Assembly: GCA_030840545.1 (NCBI GenBank)
Contig: JAVEEH010000062.1
Location: forward strand, 1-9,579
Direction: 5' to 3'
DNA: 9,579 nucleotides
Source of the DNA: Frankiaceae bacterium
GTDB lineage: Bacteria; Actinomycetota; Actinomycetes; JAFAQI01
Shown: positions 1 to 8,141 of the stretch, piece after piece
Layout of the letters: each line of letters begins with the position of its first letter
Numbering within the stretch: the stretch's first letter is position 1
Position numbers and translations under genes: made by a program
The notes under the pieces: generated by a model
Seen by the model: the letters and a program-made list of their open reading frames with translations, nothing else
The model's database searches: none
What the model was told of the DNA's origin: nothing

Positions 1-225
1 GGTTCGGGACGGGCCGTGGACGCCATGCGGCTGCCAGAGCGAACGCGGATCGGGACGGGCTGGGCCACCGTCGACGTGGAACGCGTAGTCGGTGCCGTGA
101 CTCGGTGATCCGTCGTAGGCGGCCCACCATCCGGCCGGCGTCGTGGGCGCCATCTCGAGGCGCGCGTCACCGACGGCGACCTCGACGCGCTCGGCGTCGG
201 GTGCCCACACGCGGTACGTCGCCAC
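1..225 (-). CDS. treZ: TreZ, malto-oligosyltrehalose trehalohydrolase (N-terminal fragment, cut by window edge)
   Basis: The first 75 codons are visible; the rest lies beyond base 1. TreZ (GH13 family) hydrolyses the alpha-1,4 bond next to the trehalosyl end made by TreY and releases free trehalose in the cytoplasm. The fragment begins MATYRVWAPDAERVEV, the usual start of the N-terminal beta-sandwich (CBM48/E-set-like) domain. Further on it has GTDYAFHVDGG followed by PDPRSLWQPHGVHGPS, which closely matches the TreZ signature region. The GTG at 225 is chosen because it directly precedes the TYRVWAP block and has a purine-rich Shine-Dalgarno-like stretch (AGAGGG) five bases upstream, overlapping the treY stop codon. 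It is the third gene of a treX-treY-treZ operon, in the same frame as treY, with 9 nt between stop and start, so translational coupling is likely. The catalytic GH13 domain is not in view, so its integrity cannot be judged. Confidence 0.9.
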   Translation of the reverse strand, partial: MATYRVWAPDAERVEVAVGDARLEMAPTTPAGWWAAYDGSPSHGTDYAFHVDGGPARPDPRSLWQPHGVHGPSRT

Positions 226-230
226 GGTGA

Positions 231-236
231 CCCTCT
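231..236 (-). promoter_or_regulatory. Ribosome binding site of treZ
   Basis: Minus-strand AGAGGG sits five bases before the GTG at 225 and overlaps the last two bases of the treY TAG stop. A second GAGGGG lies just upstream, inside the final treY codons. This placement supports the GTG start and suggests that ribosomes finishing treY load directly onto treZ. Confidence 0.6.
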
Positions 237-2622
237 ACCCCTCGTCGCGAACCAGCAAAGCGACCGGCAACTCTGTCAGCAGCTCGGCGAGGTCGATCGT
301 GCCAGGCCGCCCGGTGAGCAGGTCGCGCCAGTCGCCTTCGAGCGTGGCCGTGAGACTTGTGTCACCCCAACCACCACAGCGAGACAGGCCCATCGGGAGC
401 CGGGTGGCAACGGCCATGATCTCGGCTCCGGAGGGAGCGGTCCGGCGGTAGGCGATGACGTGGTCTGCCGCGGGGCCGGTGGCGTCGAGCGGGACGTAGC
501 CACCGGCGAAGACCGTCGGCCGGGCCCGGCGCAGCCGCAGCACCGGGGCGGTCACCCGCAGCTTGGTCTCGGTCGCGGTGACGTCACCGCGGTCGAACCG
601 GTCGAGTGCCGCGCCTCGCTCGGTGTAGTCGACGGGCCGTCGGTTGTCCGGGTCGACGAGGGAGCGGTCGGTCAGCTCCTGGCCCTGATAGACGTCGGGC
701 ACGCCGGGCATCGTGAGCTGAAGCAGCTTCTGGGACAGGCTGTTGACCTCCCCGGCAGCCCGCAGGTGCTGCTCGACCCAGCTCTCCACGTCGAGCAGCA
801 GGGCGTCGTCGCCGAAGACGTGCTCGACGTAGTGCGACAGCGCCGCGTCGTAACGCTCGTCGGGTGCGGTCCAGGACGTGTGCTGCTTGGCCTCTCGGCT
901 CGCTTTGGCCAGGTAGGCCTGCATGCGGTCGACGGTCAGCGGCCACGCGCCGACGAGCGTCTGCCAGAACAGGTAGTCGATGTTCGCGTCCGGTGGGCCG
1001 TGCCGAGATGCGCGGGAGCGCCAGCGATCGACCGCGGTCGCCCACTCGCCCGGGATCTCGGCGAGGACGAGGATCCGCGCGCGCACGTCCTCGGAACGCT
1101 TGGTGTCGTGGGTCGACAGCGTCGTCATCGCCGCTGGCCAGTTGCGCGCCAACCTCGTGCAGTGCTCGTGCCACTGCGCCACGGAACCGCCGAACGTGCC
1201 CGGGTCGCCGCCGACCTCGTTGAGTGCGACGAGGCGGTGGTAGCGGTAGAACGCGGTGTCCTCGACACCCTTGGCCATGACCGGGCCGGTCGTCTGCTCA
1301 AACCGTACGACGAACGCTTCGGCCGCAGCTTCGGCACTGCGTCGACGCAGCAGTCGCGATACCCAACGAATCTCCGCCGCTGCGGCGGGCAGGCGCGCGG
1401 TCGCTCGTGCCTCGGCCGCGTCGATGCGCCGCTCGGACGCCTCGTCGCCGGCGTATGCGCGGTAGACGTCGAAGGCGATGAGGAGCTCGACGACGGCGAC
1501 CCGCAGCCCGTCGGGGGTGACAGGCGGCCTGTCGGCGTCGGCGACCGCCTCGAGCTGGCGGACGAGCCGCGCGACTTCGGCGCCGAAGAGCTCACCGACG
1601 ACTTGGCGCTTGGCCGCAGCGACCACCTCGTGGAAGTCGCCGGGCATGCCGGTCACCGCTGTGTAGCGGTCGGTGAGCGGCTGTTCGCCGGCCGCGTCGA
1701 CAAGCGCGTGTGTGATGGCGGCGACGGCGTCATATCCCGTCGTCCCGGAGCAGCGCCACGAGGCGGGAAGCTGTTCGTCGGTCTCGAGGATCTTCTCGAC
1801 GACGGTCCACATCGAGCCGGACAGGTCGGCCAGCCGGGTGAGATACCCCGACGGGTCGGCCAGTCCGTCCGGATGATCGATCCGCAGCCCGTCGATCTGA
1901 CCCGCCTCGACCAGTCCCTGCACACGCCGGTGTGCTGCGGCAAAGACATCCGGCTGCTCGACCCGGACGCCGATGAGGCTGGTCACGTCGAAGAAGCGGC
2001 GGTAGTTCAGCTCGGTCGACGCGAGCTCCCACTCGGCCAGCCGGTAGTGCTGGCTGGCAAGCAACGACGCCGGGTGGTCGGCGAGCGACTCGGTGCCAGG
2101 AGCGAGCGGGAAGCGGTGATCGAAGTAGCGGACCACCCCGGCATCCCTGTCCACGGTCAGTTCACCGGCCTGGAGGCAGGCGTCCAATGGCTGCCCGAGC
2201 ACTGGCATCAACACCCGGCCGCGTCCGTCGGCTCCGAGGTGCTGCGACCAGTCGATGTCGAACCAGTCGGCGTAGGTCGACGCCTGGCCGAGTCGCAGCA
2301 CGTCCCACAGTGGCCGGTTGAGCTCCTCGGGCACCGGCACGGCCATGTGGTTGGGCACCACGTCGACCACGATCCCGAGCCCGTGCGCCCGGCAGGCGAC
2401 GACCAGCTCGGCCCAGCCGGCGTCACCCCCCAGCTCGGTCGACAGCCGGCTGTGGTCCACGACGTCGTAGCCGTGCGGTGACCCGGCGACGGCTTGCAGC
2501 ACGGGGGAGCAGTACAGGTGCGACACACCCAGCCGGGCGAGGTAGGGCACGACCGCAGCCGCGTCCCGGAAGCCGAACTCACGACGCAGCTGAAGACGGT
2601 AGGTGCCAGTGGGGGGAGGCAA
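235..2622 (-). CDS. treY: TreY, maltooligosyl trehalose synthase
   Basis: This 795-residue protein, of normal length for the family, isomerises the reducing-end alpha-1,4 linkage of maltodextrins to alpha,alpha-1,1, giving maltooligosyl trehalose in the cytoplasm. It is a GH13 enzyme whose conserved regions are all visible. They are TYRLQL near the N-terminus, HGYDVVDHSRL (50-60), region I DVVPNHM (87-93), region II GLRIDHPDGL (245-254, candidate nucleophile D249), region III EKIL (276-279, candidate acid/base E276), KGVEDTAFYRY (451-461), THDTKRSEDVRAR (504-516), GVPDVYQGQEL (640-650) and SLVDPDNRRPVDY (654-666). The start is TTG at 2622, because a TGA lies in frame only two codons upstream (the treX stop) and no ATG or GTG precedes the conserved TYRLQ. 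No strong Shine-Dalgarno is seen, so initiation probably depends on ribosomes terminating on treX. It sits between treX and treZ in the operon. No frameshift or missing catalytic motif was noticed. Confidence 0.95.
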   Translation of the reverse strand: MPPPTGTYRLQLRREFGFRDAAAVVPYLARLGVSHLYCSPVLQAVAGSPHGYDVVDHSRLSTELGGDAGWAELVVACRAHGLGIVVDVVPNHMAVPVPEELNRPLWDVLRLGQASTYADWFDIDWSQHLGADGRGRVLMPVLGQPLDACLQAGELTVDRDAGVVRYFDHRFPLAPGTESLADHPASLLASQHYRLAEWELASTELNYRRFFDVTSLIGVRVEQPDVFAAAHRRVQGLVEAGQIDGLRIDHPDGLADPSGYLTRLADLSGSMWTVVEKILETDEQLPASWRCSGTTGYDAVAAITHALVDAAGEQPLTDRYTAVTGMPGDFHEVVAAAKRQVVGELFGAEVARLVRQLEAVADADRPPVTPDGLRVAVVELLIAFDVYRAYAGDEASERRIDAAEARATARLPAAAAEIRWVSRLLRRRSAEAAAEAFVVRFEQTTGPVMAKGVEDTAFYRYHRLVALNEVGGDPGTFGGSVAQWHEHCTRLARNWPAAMTTLSTHDTKRSEDVRARILVLAEIPGEWATAVDRWRSRASRHGPPDANIDYLFWQTLVGAWPLTVDRMQAYLAKASREAKQHTSWTAPDERYDAALSHYVEHVFGDDALLLDVESWVEQHLRAAGEVNSLSQKLLQLTMPGVPDVYQGQELTDRSLVDPDNRRPVDYTERGAALDRFDRGDVTATETKLRVTAPVLRLRRARPTVFAGGYVPLDATGPAADHVIAYRRTAPSGAEIMAVATRLPMGLSRCGGWGDTSLTATLEGDWRDLLTGRPGTIDLAELLTELPVALLVRDEG

Positions 2623-2625
2623 CGG

Positions 2626-4737
<2,112 letters not shown>

Positions 4738-4744
4738 CGAGCGC

Positions 4745-4750
4745 AGGCTA
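4745..4750 (-). promoter_or_regulatory. Candidate -10 element of the treX-treY-treZ operon
   Basis: Minus-strand TAGCCT fits the actinobacterial TANNNT -10 pattern. It is followed by seven bases (GCGCTCG) and then the treX ATG, so transcription would begin at or within a base of the start codon. No purine-rich ribosome binding site lies between, consistent with leaderless initiation. No convincing -35 was found; it would fall inside the start of the divergent gene. Confidence 0.4.
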
Positions 4751-4754
4751 CCCG

Positions 4755-4760
4755 TACGGT
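4755..4760 (+). promoter_or_regulatory. Candidate -10 element of the phosphoesterase lipoprotein gene
   Basis: Plus-strand TACGGT fits TANNNT and is followed by exactly six bases (GGTTTC) and then the GTG at 4767, the spacing expected if transcription starts on the G of the start codon. No Shine-Dalgarno is present. It overlaps an 8 bp palindrome CCGTACGG (4752-4759) lying between the two opposed -10 elements. No clear -35 was seen. Confidence 0.4.
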
Positions 4761-4766
4761 GGTTTC

Positions 4767-5696
4767 GTGCCTGTGCGTCCGCTCCTCGTCGCTGCAGCGG
4801 CGAGCCTTGCGCTGACCGGCTGCGCGGGGTCCAGCGCTGCGTTGCGCTCGCCCGGGGCGAACGCTGCGGCCGCGCCGGCCAATCACCCGTGCGGCCGCAC
4901 GGCGCAGGCGAGCTATCGGCATGTCGTGTGGATATGGATGGAGAACCGCAGCTATTCCTCGGTGCTCGGCAACAGCGGCCAAGCCCCCGGGCTGGCTGCC
5001 TATGCCAAGCAGTGCGGGGTCGCGACGAACTACCACGCCGTCGCGCATCCGTCGTTGCCCAACTACGTCGCGGCCGTGGCGGGCGGCACTCACGGCATCA
5101 CCAGTGACTGTGACCCGGGCACGTGTCCCGTGCGGCACAACTCGCTGTTCGCACAGGTCACCCGAGCCGGCGGGGAGTGGCGGAGCTATGCCGAGAGCAT
5201 GTCGACACCCTGCGACCACCGCTCTTACGGGCGCTACGCCGCGCGCCACAACCCGGCCGTCTACTTCCCGCCGATCGCCCGGCAGTGCGGCAGCCATGAC
5301 GTCGCACTAGGCGGCGCCAACGGCCCGTTCGCCCATCAGCTGGCGAGCAACCAGCTACCGGGGTTCACGTTCGTGACGCCCAACCTGTGCGACGACGGAC
5401 ACGACTGCTCGACGCGCATCGCCGACAACTGGTTGAGCGGGTGGCTCGGGCGAATCGTCGCCAGCCCGGCTTATCGGGCTGGTCGCACGGTCGTCTTCGT
5501 CACCTGGGACGAAGGGGACGGCTCGGCCAACCGGGTCGCCACGGTCGTGATCGGGCCCAGCGTCGCGCCCGGGACCCGCGTCGGCCAGCGGTTCTCGCAC
5601 TACTCGCTGTTGCGCACCACCGAGGAAATCCTCGGCCTGCCTAAGCTCGGTCATGCTGCGACCGCATCCAGCATGCGCTCGTCGTTCGGTCTCTGA
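4767..5696 (+). CDS. Secreted phosphoesterase-family lipoprotein (PF04185-like; acid phosphatase/phospholipase C relative)
   Basis: This 309-residue exported protein begins with a lipoprotein signal peptide: MPVRPLLVAA, a short hydrophobic stretch, then the lipobox LTGC with lipidation site C19. The mature part resembles the alkaline-phosphatase-superfamily phosphoesterases that include phospholipase C and acid phosphatases. Visible blocks are HVVWIWMENRSYSSVLG (52-68, metal-site E59-N60), AHPSLPNYVAAVAG (93-106, candidate nucleophile S96), TPNLCDDGHDCS (204-215), VFVTWDEGDG (243-252, metal-site D/E) and SHYSLLRTTEEILGLP (277-292, H278). Eight cysteines besides C19 (42, 83, 115, 120, 149, 174, 208, 214) fit a disulfide-bonded extracytoplasmic protein. 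The GTG at 4767 gives the signal peptide and suits a leaderless promoter; a GTG two codons later is possible. It diverges from treX and precedes the DUF4115-like gene by 26 nt. The substrate (phosphomonoester or phospholipid) cannot be decided from sequence. Confidence 0.82.
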   Translation: MPVRPLLVAAAASLALTGCAGSSAALRSPGANAAAAPANHPCGRTAQASYRHVVWIWMENRSYSSVLGNSGQAPGLAAYAKQCGVATNYHAVAHPSLPNYVAAVAGGTHGITSDCDPGTCPVRHNSLFAQVTRAGGEWRSYAESMSTPCDHRSYGRYAARHNPAVYFPPIARQCGSHDVALGGANGPFAHQLASNQLPGFTFVTPNLCDDGHDCSTRIADNWLSGWLGRIVASPAYRAGRTVVFVTWDEGDGSANRVATVVIGPSVAPGTRVGQRFSHYSLLRTTEEILGLPKLGHAATASSMRSSFGL

Positions 5697-5722
5697 CCTC
5701 GTCGGGGTGGGACACTGCGGCC

Positions 5723-6229
5723 ATGTCCGGCCGCCACCGCAAGCCCGCCGCACGCCGCGGCAACGGGCGGCATCGCCGGGCGCCGGCATCCGCCCGGTGG
5801 ATCGCGCCGGCGCTCGTCTCGGTGCTCGTGCTTGGCGCCGGCGGGATCACGGCCTACGCCGCTCTGACCGCTCGGACCGGCGATGGTTCGCCGCGGCCGG
5901 CAGCGACCCCAGCCAGCCCCACCGCTCCGGGACCGGTGCCGACATCGCCGGCTCCGACGGCGCAGCGCCCTCGGCCGAGCCCGGCAACGCATCCCGCGCC
6001 GGCATTGGCGTTGGCGGTCACCGGCCGGGTCAGCTGGATCGAGGTCACCCGCAGCAACGGTCAGGTCCTCTTCAGCGGCCTGCTTCGGCACGGCCGGCAC
6101 CTGGCTTACGCCACCGGGGGACTGCGGCTCGTCATCGGCGACGCCGGTGCGGTGCGGCTGGTGCGACACGGGCGAGTGACGGCACCAGCCGGCCGGCCCG
6201 GGCAAGTCATCCGGACCTTCGTGCGTTGA
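5723..6229 (+). CDS. Single-pass membrane protein with RodZ C-terminal-like (DUF4115) domain
   Basis: This is a 168-residue protein with three parts. The first is a strongly basic N-terminal tail (1-25, SGRHRKPAARRGNGRHRR), expected in the cytoplasm. The second is one hydrophobic helix (about 26-48, ending GAGGITAYAAL). The third, outside, is a Pro/Ala/Thr-rich linker (about 52-94) and a compact beta-rich domain (95-166). That domain carries VSWIEVTRSNGQVLFSGLL and, further on, LRLVIGDAGAVRLVRHG, the pattern of the DUF4115 domain at the C-terminus of the cell-shape protein RodZ. Unlike RodZ, it has no N-terminal helix-turn-helix domain for MreB binding. The role is unknown; an envelope or peptidoglycan-associated sensing or scaffolding role is an inference. 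It follows the phosphoesterase gene by 26 nt in the same direction, so the two may be co-transcribed. GGGGTGGG about 12 nt upstream of the ATG is a weak, distant ribosome binding site. Family assignment is from pattern recognition only. Confidence 0.72.
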   Translation: MSGRHRKPAARRGNGRHRRAPASARWIAPALVSVLVLGAGGITAYAALTARTGDGSPRPAATPASPTAPGPVPTSPAPTAQRPRPSPATHPAPALALAVTGRVSWIEVTRSNGQVLFSGLLRHGRHLAYATGGLRLVIGDAGAVRLVRHGRVTAPAGRPGQVIRTFVR

Positions 6230-6234
6230 CCCGG

Positions 6235-8052
6235 TCAGCCGGCGGGATGCCGCCGCCGGCGCAAGGCCGCAGCGGCGAACAGCAGCCCGAGCCCGGCCAG
6301 TGGCAGGCTGGAGCTCAGACCGCTGTTGGCCAGGCCACCGGACCCGCCGGAGCCCCGGGAGGTACCGGTGCCGCCACTGCCGTTGCCACTGCCACCGCTG
6401 CCCGACCCGCCGGAACCGGATGAGCCGGCGTGGCCGATCACGGCGACGTAGGTGTACTGGTGCTGGTGACCGTTGCCGCTGGTGAAGCTGCAGTTGCACT
6501 TCTCGCCGGCGTGCTTGGCCAGCGCTTCGTTGTGGACGAGGTAGGTGGTGCCGTTGGACGCAGTGGCCAGCTGGTTGTAGTCGCCGAGGAAGGCGCCACC
6601 GCGGGAGAAGGCCGCGTAGCCGACATCAGTGCTGACTGTGTTGACCTTGAGCGGATGCGACCAGGTGGCGCCCTGGTCGGTCGACTCCTGGTAGTAGGTC
6701 GAGATGTGCGGTGACAGCCCGGTTGCGGATCGGCCGGTCGGGGAGCCCTTCTTCTCGAGCCGTTGCCGATAGCCGATGTGCACGCCGCCGTGGCTGTCGA
6801 CGTCGACCATCGCGTTCCAATGGTTCACGTGGTTGCCGGTAGGGCCGGGGTCGACCCGCTTGGGAGAGCTCCACGTCACCCCGTTGGTCGACGTCGAGAA
6901 CACGATGTCGTTCAAGCCGTCGGTGCGGAAGCGGCCGTCTTCCCAGGCCACGTAGACCTGTCCGGTCTTCGCGTTGATGGCCGCCGCCGGCAGCGTGCCG
7001 GCGCGTTGCTCGACGACGTTGCGGTTGTTGTTCGCGGCGATCCCCACTGCCGCCTGGGCGAACGGCAACGGTGCCGGCCAGACGACGGCTCCGGCTCCGG
7101 GCGCCTCGGCGTACATCAGTTGCGACCCGGGTGCGGCGAACTCCGGCTGGTCGGTGGGCGAGCTCGGGATCGAGGGAGTGCCGACGAAGTCGCTCTCGAA
7201 GACGACACCGAGGCTGCCGTCCGGCATCACCAGTGGGATCGACCCGATGCCGGCGGTGACGTCAAAGGGATAGAAGGTGCCGTTGTTGATGCTCGCCCAG
7301 TTGGCGAGCTTGTCGCAGTTCTTGTCGCAATAGGTGTAGACCATCGGTGCGATGCGGTCCCACACGACATAGACGCGACCGGTCGTATGCCCGACCCCGA
7401 CGCCGTTGTCGGCGACAAGCCAGTTCTTGTCGTTGAGCCCGGCGAGCCCGTCCTGCTCGAGCACGATCGCCTTGGACCAGGTGCGGCCGCCGTCCTTGGA
7501 GACGTTGATGGCCATGCCGCTCTGGCTGGTGTCGCCGCCCGGCCCAGTGCCGTCGTTGAAGACCAGGCTGTTGGCATAGACGAGGTAGTGCCCCTTGTGC
7601 GCCGGGTCCGCGCCGAAGGTCACGACCGCGTCCGACGCGCGGTCGAACGGGCCACCGGTCACGCGGGTGAGGCCCGGCAGGAAGCCGTGCCGCCAGGTCT
7701 TGCCCCCGTCGAGTGTCGCCGTGTAGCCGTTGCCTGCATCGCCGCCGGCGTCGACACGGTCCTCCTGGAACACCGCGACCGCGTTCAGCGGGTCGGCGGG
7801 GTTGACGGCGATCGAGGGCTCGATCTGGGTGTCGGGTTGCGGGTGGGACGCGTCGACGGGGAACGTGACCTTCTTCAGCGGGATGTCGTCTTGCGACGCC
7901 TTGACGTCACGCAGCAGCACCGGGCCCTTGGCCGCGGTGGCTGCCGAGGCGGGGGACAGCATGAGCCCGGCGAGCACGAACAGCCCCGTTGCGATCGCAG
8001 CTGCGGGCTTGCCCCGCAGCAACGCCGAGCCCCGCAACGCCGATCCCAGCAT
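6235..8052 (-). CDS. Exported sialidase-fold (BNR/Asp-box) protein with C-terminal sorting-like anchor
   Basis: This 605-residue protein has a Sec signal peptide (basic start, hydrophobic 18-32, SPASA-A cleavage near 37-38). A six-bladed beta-propeller of the sialidase-like type follows. It opens with IEPSIAVNPADPLNAVAVFQ (77-96) and carries Asp boxes at TLDGGKTW (113-120), SKDGGRTW (185-192), a degenerate TSTNGVTW (387-394) and STDQGATW (457-464). Cysteine pairs occur at YCDKNCDK (241-248) and CNC (519-521). A Gly/Ser-rich linker (543-573) leads to LANSG (574-578), a hydrophobic segment (580-597) and RRRR, resembling a sortase sorting signal. The ATG at 8052 is chosen because it starts the signal peptide and has GAGGGG seven bases upstream. 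An in-frame ATG at 8118 would add a non-signal-like leader. Many propellers annotated as sialidases lack proven activity, and an arginine triad was not confirmed, so enzymatic function is uncertain. It lies downstream of the ceramidase-like gene on the same strand. Confidence 0.82.
   Translation of the reverse strand: MLGSALRGSALLRGKPAAAIATGLFVLAGLMLSPASAATAAKGPVLLRDVKASQDDIPLKKVTFPVDASHPQPDTQIEPSIAVNPADPLNAVAVFQEDRVDAGGDAGNGYTATLDGGKTWRHGFLPGLTRVTGGPFDRASDAVVTFGADPAHKGHYLVYANSLVFNDGTGPGGDTSQSGMAINVSKDGGRTWSKAIVLEQDGLAGLNDKNWLVADNGVGVGHTTGRVYVVWDRIAPMVYTYCDKNCDKLANWASINNGTFYPFDVTAGIGSIPLVMPDGSLGVVFESDFVGTPSIPSSPTDQPEFAAPGSQLMYAEAPGAGAVVWPAPLPFAQAAVGIAANNNRNVVEQRAGTLPAAAINAKTGQVYVAWEDGRFRTDGLNDIVFSTSTNGVTWSSPKRVDPGPTGNHVNHWNAMVDVDSHGGVHIGYRQRLEKKGSPTGRSATGLSPHISTYYQESTDQGATWSHPLKVNTVSTDVGYAAFSRGGAFLGDYNQLATASNGTTYLVHNEALAKHAGEKCNCSFTSGNGHQHQYTYVAVIGHAGSSGSGGSGSGGSGNGSGGTGTSRGSGGSGGLANSGLSSSLPLAGLGLLFAAAALRRRRHPAG
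6238..6260. terminator. GC hairpin at the convergent gene ends, possible bidirectional terminator
   Basis: GCCGGCGG (6238-6245) and CCGCCGGC (6253-6260) are perfect inverted repeats around a 7-base loop. The hairpin begins eight bases past the stop of the plus-strand membrane-protein gene and lies within the last codons of the minus-strand sialidase-fold gene, whose stop it just precedes. There is no T-run on either side, so it is not a classic intrinsic terminator. Hairpins without a T-run have been proposed as terminators in actinobacteria. It also falls in coding sequence for Arg and Pro, so the repeat may be coincidental. Confidence 0.3.
6319..6426 (-). other. Gly/Ser spacer and LANSG sorting-like motif in the sialidase-fold gene
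   Basis: Codons 543-578 of the sialidase-fold gene encode a repetitive Gly/Ser/Asn/Thr spacer (repeated SGSGG-type units) and end in LANSG, encoded at 6319-6333. A hydrophobic segment and four arginines follow directly. This is the spacer-motif-helix-positive tail order of sortase substrates. The pentapeptide differs from LPXTG and from the LAXTG of class E sortases by Ser in place of Thr. Confidence 0.5.
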
Positions 8053-8059
8053 CTGGCCA

Positions 8060-8065
8060 CCCCTC
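8060..8065 (-). promoter_or_regulatory. Ribosome binding site of the sialidase-fold gene
   Basis: Minus-strand GAGGGG lies seven bases before the ATG at 8052. It is the best Shine-Dalgarno near any start in this window and decides in favour of this start over the in-frame ATG at 8118. Confidence 0.65.
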
Positions 8066-8097
8066 GTCGCGTCCGGCCGGCCCGGGCGGCGTCCGCC

Positions 8098-8127
8098 AGT
8101 CCATCCTGGACCGGACATATCGGTCAA
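8098..8127 (-). promoter_or_regulatory. Weak candidate promoter in the gap between the ceramidase-like and sialidase-fold genes
   Basis: On the minus strand TTGACC (8127-8122, five of six matches to TTGACA) is followed after 18 bases by TGGACT (8103-8098), a poor -10. A transcript from here would have a leader of roughly 40 bases that includes the GAGGGG ribosome binding site. A short inverted repeat, CGGTC (8121-8125) and GACCG (8136-8140), overlaps the -35 and could be an operator or nothing. The 89 bp gap is also short enough for simple co-transcription with the upstream gene. Confidence 0.22.
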
Positions 8128-8141
8128 CGGGGGTCGACCGG

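Noticed and set aside
460..2481. A 673-codon open frame on the plus strand, antisense to treY
   Set aside because: It mirrors treY codons, as is common in GC-rich DNA, lacks any recognisable domain, and treY has all its conserved motifs.
2611..2616. Run of six G (six C on the coding strand) at the start of treY as a slippage or frameshift site
   Set aside because: The frame on both sides is correct for TreY without any shift, and a six-base run gives no strong reason to expect programmed slippage.
6334..6426. Repetitive GC-rich tract as a DNA repeat or mobile element end
   Set aside because: It is in frame and encodes the Gly/Ser spacer of the sialidase-fold protein, so protein-level constraint explains it.
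8121..8140. Inverted repeat CGGTC-N10-GACCG after the ceramidase-like stop as a terminator
   Set aside because: A five-base stem with a ten-base loop and no T-run is too weak. It is mentioned only as a possible operator next to a weak -35.
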